Positions 52,574 through 61,234 of a stretch of DNA of 64,000 bases are shown piece after piece. Source of the DNA: a bacterium (GTDB lineage Bacteria; Vulcanimicrobiota; Xenobia; Xenobiales; JADMJV01). Location of the stretch: positions 1 through 64,000 of the forward strand of contig JADMJV010000040.1 of NCBI GenBank assembly GCA_018780265.1. The letters are read 5' to 3'. Each line of letters starts with the position of its first letter. Position 1 is the stretch's first letter. The notes beneath the pieces are model-generated. The model saw only the letters and a program-made list of their open reading frames with translations, was not told where the DNA came from and ran no database searches. Position numbers and translations under genes: made by a program.

Positions 52574-54404
52574 TAATGGCCCAGAGACGATTGTGCCAAC
52601 TTCGGCCATGGTGTAGAAATTCATGCCACGTCCGGGCCAGCGTCTCCGCCCGAAAAAAGCCGTGCCGCTGCAACTCCGCCGGCTCAAGCCAGTGGCTGGC
52701 CCACTCTCGCCAGGGACCTCGCAACCAGGAGCCCAGTGGAATGCAAAAGCCTTGTTTGGGGCGATCCACCAGAGCTCTGGGGATCTGATCGTAGAGCAGC
52801 GACTTCAGGATCCACTTGAAGTCGCCCCCCGCGTATTTCAGCGACAGAGGGAGTCCCCAGGCGAACTCCACCACGCGATGGTCCAGCAAGGGGGAGCGCA
52901 CCTCCAAACTTACCGCCATGCTGGCCCGATCCACTTTGGTCAAGATTCCGTCTGGGAGCAGCGTCTGGGCATCATAGAACATCAAGTTTTCGAGGTTGTC
53001 GGCCAGTCTCGTTGCGGTCAATCGCGCTTCGAACTCGGCCGAAAAGACCGGGTGGGACATGGCCTTTTCGGGTCGATTCCAGAATCCCGCCAACCGATAA
53101 TAGTTGTCCAGCAAGCACTTTGCCCGCAACAGCTCGCTCAATCCATCCATTCTGTCAGCCAGGCAGCCATAAGGCCACAGGTGCTGGCAAAACTCCACCG
53201 CCAGTCTGCCCAACCGGCGCAGGGGGGGCGGGACCCGAGAGAGGGTCCTCCATTGTTGGCTGCACAGCGGATAGCGGTCATAACCAGCAAAGATTTCGTC
53301 TCCCCCATCGCCAGAAAGAACCACGGTTGCGTCACGTCGGGCTACTTGAGAGATCAACAGGGTTGGAACCTGGGATGGGTCGCAGAACGGCTCATCATAA
53401 ATCTGAGGCAGCCGGTTGACCACCCCAAGAGCGGCCTCTGGCCCCAAAATTACGCGGGTGTGGTCGGTCCCCAGATATTCGGCCACCCGGGCGGCGTGGG
53501 CGGACTCGTCCATAGCATCTTCAAATCCGACGGAGAAGGTCTTCAGGGGCCGGGTGCTTTGCCGCTGGGCGACGGCCGTGATCAAAGCGGAGTCAACTCC
53601 ACCCGAGAGCAAAATTCCCAGGGGTACGTCGGCAACCAGGCGCAGGGCCACGGCGTCCTCCAGCAGGGTCAGAAGTTTGGCCCTGGCCTGAGAAGCCTCA
53701 ACAGGCCGGCTTTGACCGGCAAAATCGGCATGAGACCAGTATGGCTGAGGACCGGTGGCCTCACTAAACAGGTGACCTGGCGACAGTTTGTACACTCCCG
53801 CAAGAATCGATAAAGGGCTTGGAACATAACCAAAACGCAGGTAGAGGGTGAGGGCGGCTGGATCTACCCGGACCACGAAATCGGGGTGCTGGCGAAAAGC
53901 GCGCAGTTCCGAGGCAAAAACAAAGTCCCGACCGCAGGTGCCGTAGTAAAGGGGCTTTTTGCCGATTCGGTCGCGGCCCAGCCAGAGTTGGCGACGGTCT
54001 CGATCCCAGAGCGCCAACGAGAACATACCGATGGCTCGTCGTAGCGCTTCCGGCAGACCCCAATGAGCTATAGCAGCCAACAGCACTTCGCTGTCCGATC
54101 TCCCTCGAAATTCCCCCTCATAGCCACACTTTCGAAGTTCGGACTGGAGGCGGAGAAAATTGTAAATCTCCCCGTTAAAGGTGATCAGATAGCGACCGCA
54201 GGCCGATTCCATGGGCTGGCGGCCGGCCGGACCGAGTTCCACGACGGAGAGGCGATTGTGACCCAGCAACACACGGCCTTCGGACTCGCTGACCTGGCCC
54301 GACCCATCAGGCCCCCGATGGCGCAGGCATTCGAGCATCGCCGACAGAATCTGAGGTCCCGATTCGGCTGGCTGTTTCGACACAATGCCGGCAATACCGC
54401 ACAC
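52485..54404 (-). CDS. asnB: Glutamine-hydrolysing asparagine synthetase (AsnB)
   Basis: GTG 54404 places Cys directly after the initiator (M-CGIAGIV), as a class II glutaminase needs, so longer starts are rejected. The product has 639 residues. The glutaminase domain has RHRGPDG and NGEIYNF; the synthetase domain has the ATP PP-loop SGGVDSALI and LSGDGGDEIFAGYDRY. It amidates Asp or, in polysaccharide loci, often a sugar acid or another carboxylate. Its place among glycosyltransferases suggests the latter. Confidence 0.93.
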   Translation of the reverse strand: MCGIAGIVSKQPAESGPQILSAMLECLRHRGPDGSGQVSESEGRVLLGHNRLSVVELGPAGRQPMESACGRYLITFNGEIYNFLRLQSELRKCGYEGEFRGRSDSEVLLAAIAHWGLPEALRRAIGMFSLALWDRDRRQLWLGRDRIGKKPLYYGTCGRDFVFASELRAFRQHPDFVVRVDPAALTLYLRFGYVPSPLSILAGVYKLSPGHLFSEATGPQPYWSHADFAGQSRPVEASQARAKLLTLLEDAVALRLVADVPLGILLSGGVDSALITAVAQRQSTRPLKTFSVGFEDAMDESAHAARVAEYLGTDHTRVILGPEAALGVVNRLPQIYDEPFCDPSQVPTLLISQVARRDATVVLSGDGGDEIFAGYDRYPLCSQQWRTLSRVPPPLRRLGRLAVEFCQHLWPYGCLADRMDGLSELLRAKCLLDNYYRLAGFWNRPEKAMSHPVFSAEFEARLTATRLADNLENLMFYDAQTLLPDGILTKVDRASMAVSLEVRSPLLDHRVVEFAWGLPLSLKYAGGDFKWILKSLLYDQIPRALVDRPKQGFCIPLGSWLRGPWREWASHWLEPAELQRHGFFRAETLARTWHEFLHHGRSWHNRLWAIIIFQQWWSEFQADRQSNFPGRPGGSPPLE

Positions 54405-54520
54405 CGGCTGGCGCTTCGCAGCCACCGCTGGCCTTTCCCCCCCGCAGGTCTCGGTGCGCTCGAGGGAAAAGTTGGAGCGGTGACGCTCAGCGCCCTCCAT
54501 TGGAAGCGACTCCACGGAAA

Positions 54521-55723
54521 ATGAAACAACGCTTCCTCATGGTAACCACTTTCTATCCCCCCTACGGGTTTGGAGGGGACGCCCTCTACGTCAGCCGGCT
54601 CAGCCAGGAACTGGTGGCGCGCGGTCATCATGTGGAGGTTGTCCATTGTGCCGACAGCTTCCGAATGCTTTCCCGCAGGGCCTCTCCACTGCCGGCCCCT
54701 CCGCTGAACGGAGTCCGTGTTCACACCTTGAGAAACCGGTGGGGACCACTGGGCCCTCTGGCCATTCAGCAGACGGGGCGCCCCTGGCTGAGTTCGCCTG
54801 AACTGGGGCGAATTCTGGCGGAGCCGTTTGACACCATCCATTTTCACAACATTTCACTGATCGGCGGGCCAGGCATTTTGCGCATGGGAAAGGGGCTGAA
54901 GCTTTACACCTTACACGAGCACTGGCTGCTTTGCCCCACCCATGTGCTCTTCAAATTTAATCAGGCCCCTTGCCGAGAAAAGCAGTGTTTTCAGTGCCAG
55001 TTGCGGGCGCGACGGCCGCCCCAGTGGTGGCGTTGGAGCGGGTTCTTGAAAAGTTGTCTGAAAGAAGTAGACGGTTTCCTTTCACCCAGTCGTTTCACGC
55101 TGGAAAGGCATGCTCAAGAGTTCGACCTCCCACTTCATCACCTGCCTTCCTTTGCGCTCCCCAGCCAGGTCTCGCCCTCCTCGGCGCCCCTACGCCCCTA
55201 TTTCCTGTTCGTCGGTCGGCTTGAGAAAATCAAAGGGTTGCACACCATCCTCGAGGCGTTCCGGCGCAATCCCGAGTTCGATTTGAAAGTGGCTGGCGAG
55301 GGGAACTACGGCGACTTTCTGAGGAACCTGGCTCGGGATTGCCCCAACATTCACTTTTTGGGTTGGGTGAAGGGAAATGAACTGGACCGACTGTACGCTT
55401 CGGCCCTGGCATTGGTGGTGCCGTCTATCGCTCTGGAAACTCTGGGCCAGGTGATTCTGGAGTCTTTTGCCGCAGCCACTCCCGTGATAGCTCGCCGACT
55501 GGGGCCCTTGCCCGAACTGGTCGAGGAGAGTGAGGCTGGCTTCCTGTTTGAGGATGACGCCTCGTTAGAAGCCTGCCTGCGGCGCCTGGCTGGGGATGGA
55601 CCTCTGCGCCTGGCCCTGAAGGAAAAGGCGTTGAAGGCCTGGCAGGAACGCTGGAATCCCGACATTCACGTGCAACGCTACCTGGACTTGAACGAGCAAT
55701 TAACCGCCTCTAAGCCAGGTTGA
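54521..55723 (+). CDS. Family 4 glycosyltransferase, copy 3
   Basis: A GT-B protein of 400 residues from ATG 54521 (MKQRFLMVTTFYPPYGFGG). Other landmarks: LHEHWLLCPTH, FVGRLEKIKGLHTILEAF, KVAGEGNYGDF and an ALETLGQVILESFAAATPV loop with the conserved Glu. A small Cys pair lies in a KQCFQCQ stretch. It is divergent from asnB and convergent with the oxidoreductase gene, overlapping 14 nt. Confidence 0.9.
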   Translation: MKQRFLMVTTFYPPYGFGGDALYVSRLSQELVARGHHVEVVHCADSFRMLSRRASPLPAPPLNGVRVHTLRNRWGPLGPLAIQQTGRPWLSSPELGRILAEPFDTIHFHNISLIGGPGILRMGKGLKLYTLHEHWLLCPTHVLFKFNQAPCREKQCFQCQLRARRPPQWWRWSGFLKSCLKEVDGFLSPSRFTLERHAQEFDLPLHHLPSFALPSQVSPSSAPLRPYFLFVGRLEKIKGLHTILEAFRRNPEFDLKVAGEGNYGDFLRNLARDCPNIHFLGWVKGNELDRLYASALALVVPSIALETLGQVILESFAAATPVIARRLGPLPELVEESEAGFLFEDDASLEACLRRLAGDGPLRLALKEKALKAWQERWNPDIHVQRYLDLNEQLTASKPG

Positions 55724-56738
55724 CCGGACTGCCGGTCTGGCTGCTCTCGTACACGGCCCGGGCCACTTCCACCGCTCGCCAACCTGCTGCCCCATCGGCG
55801 CAGGCTCCCGGATGCCCGTCCAGCGCCCCTATAAAGTCTTGAAACTCCTCGGCAAAGGCAATCTGGGCGGTAGTTTCCCAGCCGAACAGCTTCTCGCGCA
55901 CGTTGACCCAGGGGTGCAGGTTCCAGCTATAAGAGGGCCGACCTTGGCAGCGCCTGACCTGCATATTCAGCATGGGGGCGTAAAAGGCGCGAGCCACCCC
56001 GTGGCTTCCGTAGACCTCCAAAATCAGCCGATAACCTTTCCATTCCGCCCAACTGGCGTGGTAAGCGATGGGGATGTCTCGGGAGGTGGTGAACATGGCC
56101 ACCGCGTGGTCTTCTGAGCCGGCGATCTGCCACACCCGGTTGCTGGCTGTGCCAAAAACTTTGACAATGTCGCCAAAGAGATGGCCGACCAGATCGGTGA
56201 GATGAATTCCCAGGTCCATCATGGCCCCGCCTCCCGAAAGTTCGGCTCGATAATTCCAATCGGCGCGAAACTCCGACATCCCTCGGTGGCCGCACAGGGC
56301 GCGTACATGCTGAACATCCCCCAGGCTGGGGAGGGCCGCCTTGAGCACCTTGATGCACGGGTAATAACGATGATTAAAGCCGACCGCCAGGACCTTTCCC
56401 AGGGCTTTAGCCCGGTCCACCAGTTGACGGCATTCTTCGGAACTGGGGGCCAACGGCTTTTCGCAGAGCACGTGTTTGCCCGCCTCGAGAGCGTCCATGC
56501 ACATCGAGAAGTGCAAAGGGGCGGGGGTGGCCACTACCACCGCCCCTACGGCCGGGTCCTCCAGCAATGGTCGATAGTCGGCCACCACCCGGGCCTGGCC
56601 AGCGGCCCGTCGCGCCGCCCCCACATCAGGGTCGGCCACGCCCAAAAGTTGACTGGCGGGATGGGCCGCTATTACCCGGGCTCGCAGTTGGCCCACTACA
56701 CCCGCGCCCAAAAGGGCAACTCCCAAGGTCCTTTTCAC
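55710..56738 (-). CDS. Gfo/Idh/MocA-family sugar dehydrogenase
   Basis: GTG 56738 overlaps the upstream stop as GTGA with GGGGAAG before it, so it is preferred over TTG 56750. The protein has 342 residues. The Rossmann motif is GAGVVGQ; EKPLAPSSEEC is the family EKP signature; a C-terminal alpha/beta domain follows with GGAMMDLGIHLTDL. Members oxidise or reduce sugar rings, for example in nucleotide-sugar synthesis. It is last in an operon with a deacetylase and a GT4. Confidence 0.9.
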   Translation of the reverse strand: MKRTLGVALLGAGVVGQLRARVIAAHPASQLLGVADPDVGAARRAAGQARVVADYRPLLEDPAVGAVVVATPAPLHFSMCMDALEAGKHVLCEKPLAPSSEECRQLVDRAKALGKVLAVGFNHRYYPCIKVLKAALPSLGDVQHVRALCGHRGMSEFRADWNYRAELSGGGAMMDLGIHLTDLVGHLFGDIVKVFGTASNRVWQIAGSEDHAVAMFTTSRDIPIAYHASWAEWKGYRLILEVYGSHGVARAFYAPMLNMQVRRCQGRPSYSWNLHPWVNVREKLFGWETTAQIAFAEEFQDFIGALDGHPGACADGAAGWRAVEVARAVYESSQTGSPVNLA

Positions 56739-57454
56739 TTGCTTCCCCAATTCAGAGCCTGACCGGCGGCTCGCAAAAGTTTTCTCAGGCCCAGATAGGC
56801 CCCGCCCCGACCGTCGAGGTGAGCCTCAAAGCGAGCCGGATCGCGAAAGTAGAACATTTCCAGGCGAGGCAGATCGAATCGGTCTGAATGGGACTCCATC
56901 AGACCCAGTCGGGTGCCCACGGCGGCCTGATAACAGGTGGAGATAGCCTCGCGCACCCGGCTATTGGTGGCCCCAAAAGGGGCCGCGAAATGAGGTATGG
57001 GCACACCCAGTTGGGCCTGCAGGCGTTGCTGGCTCTGGCCAATCTCTCGCTGGCACTCTTCCCATGGCAGCCGGGTCAGATTGTGGTGAGTGCAGGCGTG
57101 ACTCCCCACTTCCCAGCCGGCTTTATGCAAACTGGCGGCTTCGTCCCATCCCATCAATCGAACCGAGTCCACGCATGGATGACGACCGCTGTCGATCATG
57201 TCGCAGGCCAGAAACAGGGTCGCCGAAAAGCCACGGCTGGCCAGTTCGGGAGCGACCACCTCAAAATTGTCGACAAAGCCGTCGTCGAAAGTCAAAACTA
57301 CCGTGTCAAGCTGAGGCTGGCCCAGATGACTGGCCAGCGAGACACCACGCATTCCACGGGCTACCAGGGCGTCCATGTGGCGACGAAAAGTGTTGAGACT
57401 AAGGCACAGCGGCGGGGGTCCATGAGAAATGGAATGATACATCAGGATGTTCAT
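56735..57454 (-). CDS. Polysaccharide deacetylase (NodB homology), copy 2
   Basis: This 239-residue protein, shorter than copy 1, has MNILMYHSISHGPPP, a TFDDGFVDNF catalytic pair, a SHACTHHNLT zinc motif and FAAPFGATNSRVRE. It starts on the last base of the GT4 copy 4 stop codon (TGATG) and overlaps the oxidoreductase by 4 nt, so the three are one translational unit. Expected role: N-deacetylation of the growing glycan. Confidence 0.9.
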   Translation of the reverse strand: MNILMYHSISHGPPPLCLSLNTFRRHMDALVARGMRGVSLASHLGQPQLDTVVLTFDDGFVDNFEVVAPELASRGFSATLFLACDMIDSGRHPCVDSVRLMGWDEAASLHKAGWEVGSHACTHHNLTRLPWEECQREIGQSQQRLQAQLGVPIPHFAAPFGATNSRVREAISTCYQAAVGTRLGLMESHSDRFDLPRLEMFYFRDPARFEAHLDGRGGAYLGLRKLLRAAGQALNWGSK

Positions 57455-58617
57455 CAGGCCTCTTCGAACGTTCGCAGCAGGATGCGCGCCGCTGACTCCC
57501 AGGTCAGTTCGCCGGCGGCGGCCAGGGCGGCCCGGCCCATCTGCTGTCGCATCGGTTCATCACTCAAAATTTGCGCCAGGGCCGCTTCGATGTCTTCGCT
57601 CGAGTGCGGATCGACATAAAGGCCGCCCCCCCTTAGCAAGCCGGGAAGTGGACTGGACAGGGTGGCCAGCACCGGGCAACCGCATGCGGCCGCCTCCAGG
57701 GCCGGCAATCCGAAGCCTTCATTGAAAGAGGTCAGCACCAGCAAGGTGGCCAGATTGAGAAGATCCACCAGGTCTTCATCGCCTACAAAGCCTGTGAAAA
57801 GGACCCTCTCGGCCAACCCGGCCTCAGTCACTTGACGGAGCAATTGGGCGGCGGTGGAGAAAAACGTTTCCTGTAGATTCTCTCCTACCAGAATCAGATC
57901 AACATCGGAGAACTCGGCGCGGCTGGCCAATTTTCCGAAAACAGAGACCAGCCGGGGCAGGTTTTTGAAGGGGGCGAAACCGCCCACGTAAACCAGCAGG
58001 CGGCGACCCGCTGCAATTCCAATGCGCCTCAGTCTTTCGCTCAAACCGGGTTGGGGAAGAGGTCTAAAGTGGGGCGCGGCGGCCTCCGGGATGACGCCTA
58101 TGGAGTCGACCGGGAGATGGAACTGTTTGGCCATTCCGCGGCGAGAATGCTCCGATACCGTCAGAGTCTTACAGGCCTGCCAGCGGGCCAACCACAACTT
58201 CAGGCGCCAGAAGACACGCGCCCGCCAGCTCCCAAAAGTTAAGCGAGGAAAGAGATCGGCGGTCACGTCGTGGATCATGACGAATTTGCGTGCCCGGCTG
58301 AAAACCGGCACAAAACTGAAGGCGGTGGGGAAAAACAATAAGTCCAGGGAGGAGTTGGAAAAGGCCCGGCTCAGGCGCCACATGTCTTTCAGCGAGCGGC
58401 GCTTCCCCTCGGAAGCCGAGTGAACGGTGGCCGCCCCGGTGGCCACCCGCACCACCCGGACCCCCTCTGGGAGTTGGGCCCCGATCGGGTCAAAATCAAT
58501 GAAAAAAGTGTAGCGATGGGATTGTTCCAGGGCCACCAGGGCGCCCAAAAGGCAGCGCGCGTGGCGTCCAAATCCCCGGGGGAGAGTCCAGGTGGTGGCG
58601 TCTATGCCGATGTGCAC
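57454..58617 (-). CDS. Family 4 glycosyltransferase, copy 4
   Basis: GTG 58617 (MHIGIDATTWTLPRGFGRHA) is preferred; the frame is open to ATG 58644. The product has 387 residues. It carries the Gly-rich donor loop, HDVTADLFPRL, a TVSEHSRRGM segment, YVGGFAPFKNLPRLV and the E-x7-E loop FNEGFGLPALEAAACGCPV. It is the first gene of a three-gene operon with the deacetylase and sugar dehydrogenase. Confidence 0.9.
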   Translation of the reverse strand: MHIGIDATTWTLPRGFGRHARCLLGALVALEQSHRYTFFIDFDPIGAQLPEGVRVVRVATGAATVHSASEGKRRSLKDMWRLSRAFSNSSLDLLFFPTAFSFVPVFSRARKFVMIHDVTADLFPRLTFGSWRARVFWRLKLWLARWQACKTLTVSEHSRRGMAKQFHLPVDSIGVIPEAAAPHFRPLPQPGLSERLRRIGIAAGRRLLVYVGGFAPFKNLPRLVSVFGKLASRAEFSDVDLILVGENLQETFFSTAAQLLRQVTEAGLAERVLFTGFVGDEDLVDLLNLATLLVLTSFNEGFGLPALEAAACGCPVLATLSSPLPGLLRGGGLYVDPHSSEDIEAALAQILSDEPMRQQMGRAALAAAGELTWESAARILLRTFEEA

Positions 58618-58664
58618 GATGAGCCCTGAAAGGTTCCCCTCCACGGCCTTCGAAGCCCGGCAGC

Positions 58665-59729
58665 GTGAAAATTCTTGTCTACGGAGCCAGCGGGCAGTTG
58701 GGCCGAAGGGTGTTGGAGCAATTGCGCTCCCGTGGGCTGAATGTTTGTTTGGGCGGGCGAGACCGTGCCAGGCTGGAAGCCATGGCGGAAGCTGGCGAAG
58801 AAATGCGTGTTGGGCCTTTGGCCCAACTCCCCTCGGGTATGGCCGTAATCGTCAACTGCGCACCTCTCGGCCGCGCCGACTGCGACGCCTTGATCGAGGC
58901 CTCCCTGCACCACGGCGCACATTATGTGGATGCCTGCGGAGAGCAGTCCCTCATCGCCCATATCCTGGAGCGGCATCAGGAGGGGGCTCTTCGAGCCGGT
59001 CGCTGCGTGGTGCCTGCCCTGGGGCTTGACTACGCGGTGGGGGATTGCCTGGCCCGATTGGCCGCCGGCGGCGCATGCAGCGACCTGATCATCGCCTACG
59101 CTTTTTCCGGCCGTCAGGCGGGAGGCAACAGCCTGCAATTTGCCACCAGCGCCCGTCGCGGGGCCGAAGTGGTCTTTCGCGGGGGGCGCCGGGGTCCGGT
59201 CCCTCTCGAATTGGACAGCGGCAGATTCGACTTTCCCGCCCCCTGGGGCAGGCAACGGGTGGGGCGTTACGGAGCCGGCGAGGTGATCACGGTGCCCCGC
59301 CACACCCGCACCACCAATATTCGTACCCTCATAACCGCCTCGGCGCTGGTGCCACACCCGGTTTTGTTGCCCCTTTTTCCCATCCTGCGCCCGCTGGTGG
59401 CCCTGGTGCTGCGCACTCCATTGCGTGGCCTGGTGGGACTTGTGGGCCGTTGGTTGGGGGGTCTCCGAGCCCCTCGCCAGGAGGACACCAAGCCAGCCGG
59501 TGGCCCCGCCTTTGTGGTGGTGGTGGAAGCTTTCGAGGGACCCCGAAAGCTGGCCCGTTTGTGGGCCACGGGGAACGACTGCCACCAAACAACCGCTGAG
59601 GTGCTGGTTCACGGGGCGGAATATCTGGCTGGCGGAAGGGCCACCCAATGTGGTGCCTTGCCCCCGGCTCTGGCCTTGCCGCCACGGGAGTTTTTGAACG
59701 GGTTGAAATCTTTGCGCTGGGGGGAGTGA
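58665..59729 (+). CDS. Saccharopine dehydrogenase-like NAD(P)-binding protein
   Basis: A 354-residue protein starting at GTG 58665. The first strand is VYGASGQLGRRV (Rossmann loop), followed by VIVNCAPLGR, HYVDACGEQ and GLDYAVGDCLARL, characteristic of membrane-associated saccharopine-dehydrogenase-like reductases. A hydrophobic segment lies near 225-265. The role in this locus is unclear; it is divergent from GT4 copy 4. Confidence 0.75.
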   Translation: MKILVYGASGQLGRRVLEQLRSRGLNVCLGGRDRARLEAMAEAGEEMRVGPLAQLPSGMAVIVNCAPLGRADCDALIEASLHHGAHYVDACGEQSLIAHILERHQEGALRAGRCVVPALGLDYAVGDCLARLAAGGACSDLIIAYAFSGRQAGGNSLQFATSARRGAEVVFRGGRRGPVPLELDSGRFDFPAPWGRQRVGRYGAGEVITVPRHTRTTNIRTLITASALVPHPVLLPLFPILRPLVALVLRTPLRGLVGLVGRWLGGLRAPRQEDTKPAGGPAFVVVVEAFEGPRKLARLWATGNDCHQTTAEVLVHGAEYLAGGRATQCGALPPALALPPREFLNGLKSLRWGE

Positions 59730-59740
59730 CAGGGGTGCTC

Positions 59741-60781
59741 CTAAGCAATCTGTGAGGCGACCAGAACCGGAGCCGGCCCGGGGCATTCCAGAGGTTCCAG
59801 GCGCAGCGCATTTGCCCGGCGCGACGTCAACGGACGAACTACTGCCAAGGCCGCCCCCAGGCAGCAACAGAAATGGTGCACTACCAGCCCGGGTATGGCC
59901 ACCAGGCCAACTCGCCAACCTCCATCCCGAGTGAGGGCCCGATGCAGCGGAACCTGAAGAGCGGTGTAGAGAAGGGCCACCAGGCCGGCCCAACGCGACC
60001 CGCTTAAGCCCAGCCAGAGGGTTGCCAACATGAACAGGGGACCCAATCGGAATCGCCAACCGCCATTCAGAGTGGAGGGGGCAATTTTCCCCTCCAGGAT
60101 CAGACGCATCCAGGGGGCCGCTCGGTGGAATACGTCGGTGATCACCATCGAGGAGAGGGTCCAGCGCTTGAGGTGGACTCCTTCAAAGCGAGGGTCCAGC
60201 AACACTTTGTGCCCGGCCCGACTCAAGCGGGCTCCAAACTCGACATCTTCGATGGAAGAGCTGCTGGAAAGGCCCTCATCGAAGCCGCCTACCTCAACAA
60301 ACACCTGCTTACTCACGGCTCCCAGGCCGGTCCAAAAACTGGCCACCAGGCCAGCGCAACGTCGATGGACGTAACGGTGCAGGAGGTTACGAAATCGGCT
60401 GAGGGACGAATGATCGGCCGGGGCGAGTTGGCTGTAGCAGCCAAACACACCCGCCAGCTCGCTGTGAGCAGAGAGAGCCTGGGCCATTTCGAACAGGACC
60501 TGTGGGGTGACCACGACGTCGCTGTCGAGGAAAAAAAGCAGTCGGCCTCTGGCCCACGAGGCACCACAGTTGCGCGCTCCAGCTGCACCCGGCCGGTGAG
60601 TCGAAGCGACACAGATAGCTCTGGGCAGCAGACATTTCACCAACGGCTCCGGATTATGGCGGCAGCGGTCGTCGACCACAATAATTTCCCACTCAGAACT
60701 CAAGCCTGCCAGTCCGGGCAATACGGCAGGCAGGTCTCGCTCGCAGTCATGAATTGGGATAACCAGACTGTAGCGTGGCAT
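59741..60781 (-). CDS. Family 2 glycosyltransferase, membrane-associated
   Basis: A 346-residue GT-A enzyme with YSLVIPIHDCERDL, a DDRC strand, the metal-binding DSD motif (FFLDSDVVVTPQ), a SSSSIEDVEFGARLSRAG acceptor loop and C-terminal TM helices. Mannosyl/glucosyl transfer to polyprenyl phosphate or to the glycan chain is likely. It is convergent with the saccharopine dehydrogenase-like gene. Confidence 0.88.
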   Translation of the reverse strand: MPRYSLVIPIHDCERDLPAVLPGLAGLSSEWEIIVVDDRCRHNPEPLVKCLLPRAICVASTHRPGAAGARNCGASWARGRLLFFLDSDVVVTPQVLFEMAQALSAHSELAGVFGCYSQLAPADHSSLSRFRNLLHRYVHRRCAGLVASFWTGLGAVSKQVFVEVGGFDEGLSSSSSIEDVEFGARLSRAGHKVLLDPRFEGVHLKRWTLSSMVITDVFHRAAPWMRLILEGKIAPSTLNGGWRFRLGPLFMLATLWLGLSGSRWAGLVALLYTALQVPLHRALTRDGGWRVGLVAIPGLVVHHFCCCLGAALAVVRPLTSRRANALRLEPLECPGPAPVLVASQIA

Positions 60782-60814
60782 GCGCGGATGTTCTGGGAGG
60801 CGACCTGGAACCCT

Positions 60815-61234
60815 TCAGCGGACCATTAAGCCCCTTTTGGCGTCGTAGGCCGGCCGGTCGGGTCCATAGTTGGCCGCCTGGTGGTGATGGCCTCCGCAAC
60901 ACAGTCGAAAGTGGTCAACTCCGGCCACGTACCTGCCCTTTTTGTCGAATTTTGACATCCTTTGATGATAGGTGGCACTGTAGGTGTCGGCCCCGGCAGC
61001 CGGACAGGTGGGAATTGATTTCAAATAGCCTCCCGAGAGCCCCTTCAAGGTCAGGTGCCTCAGCCTGGGTGGATAGCAGGCCCAATCCGTACCATACAGT
61101 TCGCAGGCCATGGCCAGAGTCTTCAGGTTTGACTGACAGGACCTGGCATCTTGAAGGGCTTGCTCGTCGGGTCCCTGAGACCGGGCTGCCAGCCAAAAAC
61201 TGGCGAAGATCAGGACCACCAGGCACTTTCTCAT
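60815..61234 (-). CDS. Secreted pseudopilin-like module protein
   Basis: This 139-residue protein has a signal peptide (CLVVLIFASFWLAARS) and then the same module as the end of 1377-2312: a CQSNLKTLAMACELYGTD helix, PPRLRHLT, YLKSIPTCPAAGADTYS and a CCGGHH end. No TM helix follows the signal peptide, so the product is periplasmic or secreted. Its 5' end overlaps the GT87-like gene by 4 nt (ATGA), a surprising partnership. Function unknown. Confidence 0.6.
   Translation of the reverse strand: MRKCLVVLIFASFWLAARSQGPDEQALQDARSCQSNLKTLAMACELYGTDWACYPPRLRHLTLKGLSGGYLKSIPTCPAAGADTYSATYHQRMSKFDKKGRYVAGVDHFRLCCGGHHHQAANYGPDRPAYDAKRGLMVR

Noticed and set aside
58602..60059. Minus-strand 485-codon frame opposite the saccharopine dehydrogenase-like gene
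   Set aside because: No motif and compositionally odd; the plus strand has a clear Rossmann fold.
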